Origin: Rhytidiadelphus loreus
Lineage: Eukaryota; Streptophyta; Bryopsida; Hypnales; Hylocomiaceae
Direction of reading: 5' to 3'
Assembly (NCBI GenBank): GCA_947034895.1
Contig: OX344764.1
Coordinates: forward strand, 1,302,001 to 1,366,000
Length of the DNA: 64,000 nt
Below the pieces are notes generated by a model. The model was not told where the DNA came from. It saw only the letters and a program-made list of their open reading frames with translations, and made no database searches. Position 1 is the stretch's first letter. Every line of letters begins with the position of its first letter. Position numbers and translations under genes: made by a program. This document shows, one piece after another, positions 1-12,560 of the stretch.

Positions 1-2630
1 GAACCCTCAAAGGATATGGGATAATTTGAAGATTGAACTCCTACTAATCCTAACCATTAATATATCCCACATGGATTGCTTTACCTCCTACCATACAATC
101 TGGATAAAGATCTCTGACTTGGATGTATGTGAAGTAAGTTGGAGGAAGAATGTGGAATTATTTCAATATGATGTCGAATTTCCAAAATTTAAATTTTAAA
201 GTGCAGGCCATGGAAACTTCAATTAAATATTCGGCACTAACTCTAGAACGTCTGGATCCATCTCCAGAATTGGCTACTTGGGAAAAATCATTATAAAGTA
301 CTATTTGGAAGAATATTTTGGACTTGATATACAAATAAAAGTTGTAGATTATGAATTTTAGATTCCATCCGTGCGGTTAGATTCACCTATGCTACCATCA
401 ATATCTTTTTATAAATTTTGAAAAGAAAAATTCAGAATATCTTCTAAATTCAATTACAAGCAAACTATTATCATTTTTTGAGTAAAACTTGTTGGAATGG
501 ATTCCAAATGAGGTTCTCTTAATATGGTGATTTTTTGAAATTTTTGTGTTCTTAAAATCTATGACCTCAGTTTTGCAAACCCAGTTTTGAACTAAAATCA
601 ATGCAATTTTTGGCTTGATAAACTTTCACATTTATAATTTTAGAAAAATATGAACTCTAGTAACACCAAATCCAACCATTGGATAGGACAAAAACTTGAT
701 GAAGTATCACCACAAATTAGATGACTTTCATCCAAATTGTAATGAGAAAGAAAACTAAATTTCAGTCTATACATCATCCAAAAAATGGACGTCAAAGCGC
801 TCCAGGGTTAGAGTGCCGACCTTGCCCTTCACCTATGGTATGTCCTATAACTTCTGTATTTTAGTCAATAAGTTGGAAAATAGATTGAAAATGTATTAAA
901 AGAAATTTAACCAAAAATACTTTCATATTCATTTTTTTTAAATTGTAAAGGCGAAAGTGCTACTAATGAATGATAAAACTAATATGCTAATAACTTTTGG
1001 AAGAATTTGAGAATTGTTAATTTCAATGGTGAAAATTTTCTAGTAAACAATTGATATCCTTTATTTTTTATTTTTATTTGAAAATCTTCAAAATTGAGAG
1101 TAAAAGACAACTTCATATGTTTTTTCTACCTTCATTGCCCGCAAAATAAAACTCCTCATAACTTTTATCTCATTATTCAAAATTTATTGGTTCAAGTGTT
1201 TCTTAGTAGGTATCAATCTATACAATCTCCAAAAAATAATTAACATTTTCTTAGAATATATTTTTTGGTTGCCCAATTTGACATTGAAATTGAAAAAGCC
1301 CTTCTAACTTTTGCAATATTTATCGGAATGACATGAAACACAATTTTACACAAATTATGATGAGTAGCATCCATCCTAAATTTTTTTATATTATAATTCC
1401 AAATTATGAAGTCAATAGAGCTTGCTTGAATTTTCAAAAAGTTCAAAGTGAGCTCGTTGGTCCTTTCAAAATTAATTATAATGCCAACCAACAAAAATCA
1501 TTTGATCTAACATTTTTATTATAGATATTACTCCGTATTAATTATGGAATGAGACTACTCAAATAATTTACCATTATCATACCATGATTGTTGATACGAC
1601 ACATTTTGTAGAGTCTGTACCTTTCGAAATTCAAAAATACTATATTTTATACTTATTTAATATCTTTGTAAACTTGTAGTTTGAATTTTTTTCATTTACA
1701 AAAATTTTATCACTAAAAGATTAAAGAGTTACTTTAGGAATTCGAGAATTCAAGCAAGTTCTATTGGCTTTATAATTTGGGATTTTTGCATGAATTTTTT
1801 AGAATAAATCCTAATCATCATATTCTACATGTGAAGATTTCTTTTATGTCATTTTGTTAATTCTTGCAAAAATTATAGATGTTTGTTTAATTTCAATGTC
1901 AAAGTGGATAGCTAAAATATATTCAAAATAAATATTAATTAATTTTATTTGATAAAAAAAATTGATGACTACTCAAAAACCTTTGAATCATTTATCTCTA
2001 ATTAAAGAACTAAAACATATTAGGGTTTATTTTGCAAGGCAATGAAGGTAGAAAAACATATAAAGGCATTTTTTGAATTTGATTTTGTTAAATGAATTCT
2101 TTTTAGAAATGAAGGATATGTATTACTTACCAAAATACTCTCACAATTGCAATTGACAATTTGCAATTTTTTGTCATAGTTATTAACAATTTAGTTTTTT
2201 TTTTCATCATGTATGACCTTCCATTTTATAATTTTTTGAAAAATGAATATGAAAGTATTTGACTATTAAAAAATTCATGTATTCTCAACCATTTTCCAAC
2301 ATATTGGCTAATATGCACAAGTTATAGGACACTTGTATTGATTCTAAAAACACTGAAAAAGAATACTTCACATTGGGGATTTTGACTCTAAAATTTTACA
2401 AGGGTGAATTCAAGCAACTTAAATATAAGATTAGACTGTTGAATTTTAATAATGATGAAGATTTTAGCCATGCTTTAATTACAAGTGTTTTGAAGTAGTT
2501 TTGGCTTCAAAACACAACTAACAAACTTTAGGGATTAATTTCAATTGATAAGATTTTTCCATAAATGGACTAAATTAGATTCAACTATTTCAATGGACAT
2601 AATGAGAAGTTATATGTTTTTTTAACACTT
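1..2630. other. AT-rich intergenic DNA with dispersed repeat
   Basis: No supportable gene is present; the short open frames are AT-rich and unrecognisable. The first 120 bases are a diverged copy of a dispersed repeat also found near 33.96–34.15 kb and 37.2–37.5 kb. All three share the phrase of a near-identical 'ccctcaaaggatatgggg taatttgaag' type and, in two copies, a following stretch about 'cccacatg…ttttacctcctacca'. Confidence 0.6.
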
Positions 2631-2632
2631 AT

Positions 2633-2635
<3 letters not shown>

Positions 2636-2690
<55 letters not shown>
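2636..2690. repeat. (TA)n microsatellite
   Basis: An uninterrupted run of alternating T and A of about 55 bases, followed by tacatacatacacg. It is a simple sequence repeat and probably length-variable. Confidence 0.95.
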
Positions 2691-2692
<2 letters not shown>

Positions 2693-3086
2693 CATACACG
2701 TGCAATTGGATGGTCAAAGGACATAATGAGAAGTTGTATGTTTTTTAATCACTTGTACTATATATCCACAATAAATTGAATGGTCAAAGGACATAATTGG
2801 AAGCTATATATATAGCTTGGTGTTGTTGAATTCCAATGGACTTTGATGTCCTTTAAATACAATTTGATGCTATTATTAAATAATAGTTTACTTTCTATTG
2901 ACCATTATTTTCCCAAAAAAATCGTAAAATTCAATATGTACAATATCTACAATGTACCATAGAAAATGATTTACTTTGGGGGTCTTCAATACAAAGTTTT
3001 AGATGTAAATGCTTTAACCTTGAAAGAACGCAACCCCACGACCAAGTTAGTCACCAATACGAGCATTCATTGTTTCAACAATATTT

Positions 3087-3166
3087 TTAACAGTAAAGTC
3101 ATCCATCATACCTGAGGTTAACAGTAAAGTCATCCATCATACCTGAGGTTAACAGTAAAGTCACCA
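3087..3166. repeat. Tandem repeat of a 31-bp unit
   Basis: Two full copies and one partial copy of a 31-bp unit beginning ttaacagtaaagtcatcc. The array lies about 35 bp before the left edge of the duplicated remorin 5' segment, so it may mark an insertion or recombination junction. Confidence 0.9.
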
Positions 3167-3200
3167 TCGCCGGACCTTTTAGGTCCGCAGCGTCTTTACA

Positions 3201-4647
3201 GCGAAAGCTTGAGGCTGAAACGCACGGTGGAAGGACCTGACTATGACGGTGGCGCCACACGGTTACAAGTCCGTCTCTCGCTTGTCTGACGAAATGCACG
3301 CGATGTCCCTTTCCCCTGACCGATCAGGAAGAGGGCGAGGCGCCAGCTATGGCTTCCACGCTCCCATCACTATCCAAAGTCCAAACTTAACCTTCCTCAC
3401 TAATTCCAGATCTCGATTGCTCTCATTCTCTCCTCCAGACTCTCCCTCAATCTATCGCACCGAGTTTTCATCCTTTCTTGGACTGCAGCTCCTGCGGCCT
3501 CGGTGAGGTGCTCGGGACCGACACGGGACGATACACTGTGAGTATCGCTTCTTCGCTGATTTAGAGCTGTATGTAAAAATTCACTGCATTTTCTACTTCT
3601 TCCCAGGACTGGCATTGGCGATCCCCGAGCCCGTCCATGCGTTGGTGAGACCTTTACATCTGCTAGCAAGTTCAGGCGAGCGCATTGAAAGAGCTAGCTG
3701 TTTGCTTGCGTATATATATTATCCATACTTTGAATAGTCAGGTATTTGAGATTTCATCCGAATAGTCGTGAGCTCATGTGAAAGCACCACGAATCGTTCT
3801 CTCCTCTCCTCGTCGTACAGTACAAAGTAGACGTTTCTTGAATTTTGTGAGTATATTACCATTTTCGGAGTTCCTTCAAATTTCTTTACAATTCTCTCAA
3901 TGTAACCATACAGAGCATGTTTTTCGCGTACCTCATCATGATTACAGAAAGGTCTATTTAATATCTCGCAGATGACATATGTTCTAGCTGCTCTCTCTCC
4001 CAGCGGCAGACAGGATTCGTGGACGAGCTGAAAGTTTAGGAACTTTCGGCGCTAGATAGCAATTAGCAATGGCGTCGAAAACTCAGACGAGGTTCTTCTA
4101 TTGTTTCGTCCCTCGTGAATCAGTGACTGATGCTTTTTAGCATCGCTTTTTAGCTTGTTGAAAATCGGCGTCGACAAACTCCATGTTAAAAAGATTATGC
4201 AATGGACTTGATTCAGTATAATTTATATTTTCAATCACCCGCTTATCATTATAATAGCGGTATTTTATGGTCCTTAGAAGAAAAACTTCGCCTACTTATT
4301 CGATGGAAATCTGAAACATTACAAGCAAAGTTTTGACCCTGTCACGCTAACCACTGCATTAAATAGAGGTCGCATCCCTGGAAAGGCTCTAGGGCTCGAG
4401 TGAGACAAATCTAGTTAAACCGGTCTTGGCAGAAGTATATTTCCAAAGTCGATTTCCAAAGAATGGTCCATTGATAGTTTGATATCATGTAGGATGTATA
4501 CGTCATGCATTGCTGCGCAAGAGGATTTTTTTCTAGTTTTATTTGTAGTCAACAGTTGGATTGGATGATGAAGTTGTGCCGTCAGTGTCAAGGGCGTGCG
4601 ACAAGACAGATTCAAAAGTGATGAATCCATAATCTTGGACTCGAAAA
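3201..4647 (+). repeat. Duplicated 5' region of the remorin gene (copy 1)
   Basis: Matches 41102–42433 in the same orientation. Bases 3201–4014 equal 41102–41917 by eye, apart from a 2-base CT length difference near 3999. The remainder is clearly diverged, with substitutions and indels, including about 85 extra bases in this copy around 4435–4530. The segment is GC-richer than its flanks. It contains possible leader-exon splice signals (ctgtgagtatcg, ttcttcccag, ttggtgagacc), so I read it as promoter and 5' UTR rather than coding. The small open frames in it are the same in both copies but resemble no known protein. Confidence 0.9.
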
Positions 4648-4649
4648 CG

Positions 4650-5190
4650 TGTAGTACACAAATCGAAGCATTAGGGAAGGGCCAAGAAGCGATGTTCCTT
4701 GGTAAATGGTAATATCATAATTTTCTCACTGAGAAAAAGCATCACGTCTGTAAAGTTAACGTGATAACTGCACATCAATGGCAGGCGTTCTTCCATGCGT
4801 TAAGCACTTGAAGGCCCGTCCCTTTGAGAAGTTCTCGCTGCTTATGCAACATAATCCACCTGTACCACTATTACAGATGCCTGGCAGTACTTGTAATAGT
4901 GCCAGGCACTATTATTTGGAGGAGGCCCGCGTCCTTAACGCAGCGGGAGGCCTTCGGGGCGAGGCCTCCCACTATACGTTTCACATGAGCTGTTCGTACG
5001 AATCTGGTATCTGCTCTTCTAACAGTCTAACTCATTGATTCAGCATATTCATGAGTGATAATAGAATCATGCTTAACATGACTTACATGAGGTTTGCATG
5101 GATAAGAACACCGACCGTGGCTTCGATATAGAAGCTTAGGTCATCAATTTGCAGCACTATCGAATTGCATTTGAATGAGCTGTTTTAGCT
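4650..5190. other. Interval between duplicated segment and SABATH fragment
   Basis: About 540 bases with a GC-rich imperfect palindrome near 4935–4970 (ggaggcctt…gaggcctcc). An 86-codon open frame at 4778–5038 resembles nothing I recognise. It may be the leader of the broken methyltransferase gene that follows. Confidence 0.4.
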
Positions 5191-5926
5191 ATGGATGATC
5201 AAGCAACAGGTGGAGGTGAGGTTTATGGTGATACGATGGCCAGGCGTGGAGACGAAGAGAAACCGATGAAGGTTGCACGAGCCATAGCTGGGATGGCGGG
5301 TGGCGAAGGAGAGTTCAGCTACACGAGAAACTCATCGATACAATCCCAGTTCATAAATACTTTGAAGCCGATCTTGGAGCAAGAGGTTCAGGAGCTGGAA
5401 TTGTTTAAGAAATGGAGCGGGAGTACGATTCGTATGGCTGATTTCGGATGCTCCGTGGGAGCGAATACTCTTGCATATGCGGAGATCTGTTACCGAAATG
5501 TGTGCCGAGCAATTAACCTTGTCCCGTTCACTACCCAGTGAATGGTACAAAAAAGGTAGTGAATGTGGGGTGAAAACCTACCAAATAGCCTTCCTAAAAA
5601 AGACTTGCTTTATTTGGTAGGGATTCACCCCACATTCACTACCTTTTTTGTACCATTCACTACCCAGTGAATGGGACAAGGTTCCCTGTGCTGCAAGCTT
5701 GAGCAACGGGAGGAAAATTCCTGATGAGGTGCAGTATTTCTTCTGTGACTTGCCTTCCAATGATTTCAATACTTTGTTCCTTCAATTGGAGGATTGGAGG
5801 AAAACGCAAACAAGCATGGAGGATTTCTATGTCACGGCAGTCCCGGGATCATTCTACAGACGCCTCTTTCCCAGGGGGAGTCTTCATGTCGCAATATCTG
5901 CCTTCGCGGTTCAATGGATGTCAAAG
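5191..5926 (+). pseudogene. SABATH carboxyl methyltransferase fragment, broken by a foldback insertion and 3'-truncated
   Basis: The family transfers a methyl group from SAM to carboxyl groups of small molecules such as salicylate, jasmonate, IAA and benzoate. The start ATG at 5191 opens a frame with the family's N-terminal substrate/SAM region (GEFSYTRNSSIQSQ) and then the SAM-binding motif ADFGCSVGANTLAYAE. The frame is cut at 5515 by a 169-bp inverted repeat. It resumes in another phase at about 5684 with the family motifs VQYFFCDLPSNDFNTLF, VPGSFYRRLFP and SLHVAISAFAVQWMSK. A canonical donor (aag|gtaact) follows at 5927, at a position where I recall SABATH introns. No later exon (the C-terminal half) was seen downstream. 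The frame break and the missing 3' half make this a pseudogene. It sits just downstream of the duplicated remorin leader. Confidence 0.88.
5515..5683. mobile_element. Foldback MITE inserted in the SABATH coding region
   Basis: Two nearly perfect inverted arms of about 73 bp, beginning aaccttgtccc and ending gggacaaggtt, enclose a loop of about 23 bp. Each arm holds a smaller hairpin (ttcactacccagtgaa). No clear target-site duplication is visible. The arms are almost mismatch-free, which suggests a fairly recent insertion or strong pairing. Confidence 0.88.
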
Positions 5927-6700
5927 GTAACTTTAATTGCAGTTATCGATGCCATTTTCTTAAAACTATTGCAGAAGAGTACGCTTATTTGTTCTACTAG
6001 TGTGTGACACTAATTTACTAAAGTCACACTATTTTGAATTAATGAAGGTTGAAATAATACTGTATTGTACCAATTTTCACAAAAATGACGCTAAGCTATT
6101 CTTCCTCCCAACCTATTTTTTATTCTTTTTTTTCTTAGGCATATTTAAAAATACCCTATCAACAACTACAATTCTTAACAATATTTTTTTATATTTTCTT
6201 AAAATCTTAAAAACTAACCTAGGAATTCCTAAAACTCCTAATGCCCTTCAAATTTCAATGCCTACAAACTATTCATCTTCACTCGGAAGATGTATTGTTG
6301 CTTTTACTAAACACATAGGCATCCATCGATGTCTTGATGATAGCAATTTGTGATTTGGAAATTTTGATTCCCGGATTAGAAATCCATGCTCTCACATGTG
6401 GCTTTCAAGTAGTCATGATATAGTCCATATGCATCCAGCTCGGGGAGATAGCCTTATCCTCGCACCAAGAATTCCCTTGTTTTGTGTCCCACCTAATGTA
6501 TGAGTCCTCGTTAGTGTGCTAAAAAGATGTAGTTGTCCAATATTGTAGTTGAATGGAATTGACATGCCCTAGATCTAGATTAGGATTGGTAAGTTCCCAA
6601 ACAGGCTAAAATAGATGGAGGTCACTATTAGCGGGACACACCACGAAAAAGTAACCTGCATACACGTCACAACCTATGACCAACAAATGATGCATCTTCT
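5927..6700. other. AT-rich sequence after the truncated SABATH fragment
   Basis: No further SABATH exon was found. The 117-codon open frame at 6000–6353 is low-complexity and I do not support it as a gene. Confidence 0.5.
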
Positions 6701-8510
6701 ACAAACTCCTCATGTATTATACCATTGTCTAGGTATTGGTCTTCTTCATTGGTGATTTGAGAATTTGGCCAAAATCCATCCTACAATGTTTCATGCACCA
6801 CAAGTGGTGCATTCAAAGCGCTTCTTAAACCTTTCCAGTACATCTTCATTAGCTCATTTTTCCTCTTGAATTCTCTAGACAAGTCTTGATTAGCCATTGC
6901 ATCCCACAATGCAATGTATTCATCTAAACCTTTGCAAATCTCATTGAAGCAACGCATCTATTACAACACCAATGAAAGGTGAAAAAATACCCCTTAGCAC
7001 TTTAGGACGCCCATCTGCAATCTCCTTCCACAAGCGAATTCCCCCACCTTCCTTCGGCAACCAATTGACATTAATACAAAGAATTTTGTATTGCATCAAG
7101 GGCCACTCATTGGAATTCTTATAAAACTTGAACTACTATACTTGAGAATGGCCTTATATAGAATCATTGCTTGTTTGTAAGTACCCTTCAATGAATTGTT
7201 TAAAATCAAGAACCTCCTCAATGAGATGAAGAATCATGGGTTGTATTTTGCAATTCATGAAGTACTTCATCAACCTTGAAAGTATGGGATAGTCATTCGT
7301 CTTCAATTTCGTGCTCTAGCGACCAAATGGAGCACCAATGATGCTACATTTAACTACTTTTGAACTTTTGAAAGTCCAAAAGTAATAATGGTCATCGAAA
7401 GAAAAAAAAATGGTCATCACGAGATAATCTAAAACATTAGGAGATCTATGTAAACCATCGAGAGATCTATACAAAACATCAGGAGATCTATACAAACATC
7501 AAGAGATCTCATGATGTTATTATTCATAGATCTATAGATGTTTAGTCTGGAATTCATTGAATAGTCTAGAAGTAGTTAAATGTGGTATAATGTCCTTATG
7601 AGTTTGAAGAAATTGATGTATATCTTGCGGAAAATAGCTTTGTAGACAAGGAAAGAGTAGAATGCAAAACCCCATTGGTTCTTGTTGTCTCCTAAAGCAT
7701 TGACAAGTTGAAGAGTTAATGTTGGAGGAAAAGGTTGAGTGTCCACCAACTCTTGGGGGGGGGGGCATGAGGGATAACATACAAATCTCTAAGCATGGTA
7801 ACAAAGCCTTCGACAATTCAAAATGGTCACCTCCTACAAATAGTTGATGAGATGAATGCTTAGGTTGAGACTCCATATTTTGCACCAATTTTGCATTGGC
7901 CCCCATAGTATGGTTGGAGTCTATCAGAAAGATGTCCAATCCGTAGTGCATATATCACATGTCTCCATGACCATAAGCAATCATGCCTGTAACAAGGACG
8001 GTTATCTTCTTGAAAGAATGGTCTACTTTGTTCTTGTGAGAGTAATGGGGAGAAACAATCTTTGAGTGATCCATTTTGTCATGGATTATGGTTAGAATCT
8101 CGTTAGGATACATCTTAGACATCAAGTGATTTTCATAACAAAGGTCCCTAGCTATGTGCCTTTTGTCCCACGAGGTGTACTTTCAATTTATTGAACCACA
8201 CTTCTTGAGCCCATGAACGTGGAGTGCAAGCACTCTTGAGTTGCTTATACCTATCGTATATTTCACAATGAGCAAAACTATCACCTCGAGTGTTTGGAGT
8301 GTACTTTGGAAAAGATTGACGTTGGATGTTGCTCAATCTACTAGTTGAAATATGTTGCAATTGAAATGATGAATTCATGTTGTTGATCTTTGGCAACTTG
8401 TCCTTCCAATGAAATGCAAATGATATGACTATGGAGGGGACTTTAACCTTGGACTCAAGGGTCCTCAATTTGTGCGGTATTGGGTTCGCTTCATTCTCCA
8501 CCAATAATCA
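6700..8510 (-). pseudogene. Decayed transposase-like gene (minus strand)
   Basis: Read right to left, frame-broken pieces form one protein-like series. 8504–8148 contains FAHCEIYDRYKQLKSACTP, then WFNKLKVHLVGQKAH. 7951–7532 contains YGLDIFLIDSNHTMGANAKL and, in an adjacent frame, LQLVNALGDNKNQWGFAFYS followed by a segment like VYKAIFRKIYINF. 7000–6720 contains CKGLDEYIALWDAMANQDLS and the rest. This order resembles, from memory, a family of repetitive proteins in seed-free plants with DDE-nuclease-like architecture (DUF7869-like); no search was made. Stops and frameshifts are frequent, so it is a relic. Confidence 0.6.
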
Positions 8511-11500
8511 AAGAATAGCCATGGCTTGCAAAGTGTGTGTCTGAGGCTTCTTCATTTTAAGGTTACCATGATGCTCCAATTTTTTTTATCATCTTTTTTC
8601 ATCTTCCTGTATCTATAATAGGTGGCCTTCGAATTCCATGGATGGCACACCAAGCAGTGGGGCAAACTTCATGAAATGTCAAGGTGATCATATCCCTTCT
8701 ACTCTCATTAAGGTAGGTTTACTTATGCACGTCAAGCAGATGTGACTTGCGCTAGTATATTCCATTGTCAACATGAATTAGGGATCAAATGGCTTGAATT
8801 TGTCCATGTGGAAATGGTTGCAAGTAGTTCTCGCGACAATAGTTCATAGTAGACACCTCATTGATTGGCTATAGGGTGAGGAGGATTTCTTTCTTTGCTA
8901 GGTTGGTAGGCCCCTTTCTCTCTCCCAAGCTCTTGTAAGAACAAACTCTAGTTTGAATACGCTACTTAGATCCATTGATTGCAATATTGAAGATATGCGT
9001 TTACTCATGATCATACAAATTGGCACTATTAAAGTAGACTCTCTATGAGCTCCCAATTTGTCACTTGGGACTCATAGTTTTTTTTTTTTAGATTATTGCA
9101 ATTTAAGTCATAATATTATCCAAAAAGTCTAAAAAAGAGTATAGAACTAAAATAGGCATGCCAATATAGCCAATATAGCCTTTCGTCATAAATAAAATTT
9201 TATCCCTAGAATACTCCCCAAATCCACTTGTACATAGGTTATAACCACGAAGTGGTGGGAATCAACAAGCTTATAGGAAACTTACCCAAAATAGCCTAAA
9301 ACCTAGTGCATGTGACCATGCTTAGCTAAATTGATCTGAGGAAAAATAGAGAGATCCCTACATAAATCTCCAAGATAGGTTTCAGTTTTTCCATCCCATC
9401 GACGAAATATTAGAAACCCCAATTGTTAGCACGCAGGAGTCACTTTCTCAAGACATGCTAGCAGAGGAATTTATGGCCACCGGATTGTGCTCTAGGATAG
9501 AAAGCATGCTAGGAAGTCAAAAGCAATGTCCATGTACTAAGATTCTCTCGCATGTGAAAGATTCCTTGACTATTGGTAAATTAAAGAAGGTTGATTCTAC
9601 TTCCTTGTCAAACGTACGCAAGACTGACATAAAACTTTGTGCACCTCTTAGAAAACTCTATGAGAAGTTCTCCAAGACTCTTGGAATTTTCTAACATGCA
9701 GAAATGCCTTTTCCGGACGGTCAATCATTTAAACCCACGAGGGGAAATTCATGAAAAATTCTCAAGTTGCATAAAATCTCACTAAAAATTAAGTTAGCTT
9801 CTTTTATGTTAACAACACGCCCCAACAAGTTTCGAAGTGTTTTAATAGTAGGTGTCTAAATCACCAACATTCTTGCAAATATCAAAGATGACGGGATTTG
9901 TGTGGAGTTGACCGCATCTCGGGAGCACATGGAGTCAGAGCGAAGTCAACAAGGAGTCTTTTCTTATTCACTAGAGCCCTCTTGACAACCCTAGATATTT
10001 ACCCTTGTCAAAAAAGGTAACCTCCGAAAGTTAGATTTTTTTAATCTTTTACTGATTCTAGTTAGTGTTAGTTGTTGATGAGTTTTCCGCGAGAGAAATG
10101 AAGGATAGGGGTCCCCTAGACTAAAAATGGCCTTCTGAAGTCAATGGCGCAATTCATTTGTGATTTGGAGTTGAACTCCAAAAGTTATAGTGTTGGACCA
10201 ATATTCACAACCCAAAGACGATGAAAATCCTAAAGATAAGGATGAAAATTTAAGTTGATAGGGTTATCTAGGTTAAAATGGGAGAGGATGGGGGCCTTGG
10301 GAGAGTATAAAAGGGTATCCATCTTCCTCTCAAACCACCCTCCATTTTTGTTTTGGGGTATGTGGGTCTAGGTTAGTTTTGGATATTTTGGTGTTTGAAG
10401 CCAAAAACCTCGGCAATGTTTTCGGAGTACTTTTGGCTCCATTGCTCGGGAGGTGTACTTAGTTCTACTATAATAAACTACATGCAAACAAGTGGTTTCT
10501 AATAAACTATAATTTCAACCTAAAATTTTGAACATTGTTTAATAATGACTATAGCTTTCTATTGCCAAAAATTCCAATTCAAATAAAATATGAAATGATT
10601 TCTAGAAGAGATTGAAAATGAACTAAAATGGCATGTTTTTCAACTCAAATAATTATAGAGGACACATTTCAATGACCATTGAATCAATATTCAACTCAAA
10701 ATGAACTTTCAATAGAGATTTATTTTTAGGAATTTTTTGTTCATTTTTTAGATAAATTTTTCTATATAATATAGGGGTGTAAAAGTTATTTTTTAGTTCT
10801 ACAGTGTATCTTTTTACTTCAAAAATTTGTAATTAATTATTATTAACAAATAAAAATATCAATAATTCAAAACATAAACTTTCAAAGTAGGAAAATCTAT
10901 TCATTTTTTTAATTTTGTTTTATTTAATATTCAAAAAGTATATAGGGGGTTCAAAGTTTTGTTTGCACGTGGTTTCTAATGGACACTCTAAATGCCCCCT
11001 TTGAGCTCCATTGTTGTTCTATTTTGAGCTGTGGAAGGTCTTTGGGGTCCTTCTATCTTGTTTTTGTATATGTTTGGGGTGCTAAGTTATGAGTTAAGAG
11101 TCTTTTATGTCTTCTTGTGAACTAACTTGGACATTTCAAAGGGTTTTTTGGTGTCTTGTACTAATTCTAAAGTTACCCCCCATTGTACCTTGGCGATGCT
11201 GCTTTGGGGGGCCTTTAGTGTAAAGTTTGTGTGAAGCTAACCGAAAGAGTTATAATAATTTGTGTCTTATCTTGATACTAACCCTTAGTGAGGGTAAGGG
11301 TCCTTGCAAGTGTGTTGCCAACGACCCCATGTTCAAAAGGTATGTTTAATCTTAGTGGTTCTCTCCCCTATGGCGGAAATTTGAACCCCCCAGTATCCTA
11401 AGATCCCTAGATTGTGTGTTAAAAGCCGCCACTAACGACAAAGCTTTGAATCCAAGAGTCTAGGGAAGTCCTAGATTTGGTATTAAAACCAAACCTACAG

Positions 11501-11780
11501 CAAAGGTTTGAACCTTCCTCCTACTCAGTGTCAAGGTTTAGTTTTCAAAAGATCTTAGAAACAAGTTAAGGTTTAGCATCAAAAAGTCCCAAGTAGGCCT
11601 AGGTCCCTTGTGAATTTGTCACCAAACATCCGTTTTTTTATTACACTATGTGGGGAGCCTGAGGACCCCCAAGGAACTCCGAGCCCTACCAAAGTTGGCC
11701 CCAAGATCCGATCAAGCAACCCTAGGGCTTGATCAAGTGACCCCGAGGACCCAACCAAGTGAGGGTAGTCGATCAAATTT
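8510..11780. other. Repeat-derived intergenic DNA, no gene
   Basis: Moderately AT-rich sequence with scattered short open frames, the longest 79 codons at 9455–9694, none recognisable. No complete element ends were found. Confidence 0.5.
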
Positions 11781-12109
11781 CACTACAACAATGACGGTGT
11801 TTTATGACTGCAAAAATATGATTGGGGATGATTGGCGACTACTCATAGTCATATTCTTGGAGGTCAATACCTTGGAGAGAAATATGACTACAAAATATGA
11901 CTGCCCAGTTGTTTTTGGACCTTGTACTTCACGGGCATATATTATACGTCCATTGGGAACACCAAAGTATTTCATAGGGAACGGTAGGGAATTCGTTTGA
12001 GAACATTGAATTATATTATTAGTCATATTTTCGTGGTAGTAACATTTTTTTGTTTTGGGGCAACCTAAGAAAAACATGGGCAATTAAAAAAAATATAGAC
12101 AAGCCATTG

Positions 12110-12560
12110 TTTAAAATTTTGAAACCTAATCACCACTTTTGAAGGGTTTTGAAACCCTAGCCATCATTTTTTAGGGTTTTGAAATCCTAGCCGTCATTTT
12201 TTTAGGGTTTTGAAACCCTAGCCATCATTTTTAGGGTTTTGAAACCCTAGCCGTCATTTTTTTAGGGTTTTGAAATCCTAATCACTACTTCTTTTTACTC
12301 TTCTTCCTTACCTTTTGTTGTCTCTTGTCTCTTGTCTCTTTGAGTTCATTCTTGTTTCTTAGTTGTTGTGTTTTGTTGCATTTTGAGTTCACTCTTGTTT
12401 CTTAATTGTTGTGTTTTGTTGCATCTTGAGTTCACTCTTGTTTCTTAGTTGTTGTCTTTTGTTGTATCTTGAGTTATTCTTACTTCTTAGAGTTGTTGAC
12501 TTTTGTTGCATCTTCACTCTTGCTTCTTGTTTTTTTTCTTGCATCTTAATTCTTTCTTCT
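12110..12560. repeat. Two internal tandem repeat blocks of the CACTA element
   Basis: At 12.11–12.29 kb a unit of about 30 bp (agggttttgaaaccctagcc plus a T-rich spacer) recurs about five times. Each unit contains an internal palindrome around gggtttt…aaaccct. At 12.32–12.56 kb a longer T-rich unit (ttgtgttttgttgcatc…gagttcactcttgtttctta) recurs with decay. A 121-codon frame crossing it is leucine-, serine-, phenylalanine- and cysteine-rich low complexity. Confidence 0.85.

Noticed and set aside
3243..3975. Three open frames (87, 89 and 65 codons) present identically at 3.2–4.0 and 41.1–41.9 kb
   Set aside because: They are identical only because the DNA is duplicated. They overlap on both strands, carry no known motif and lie where leader exons and promoter are expected.
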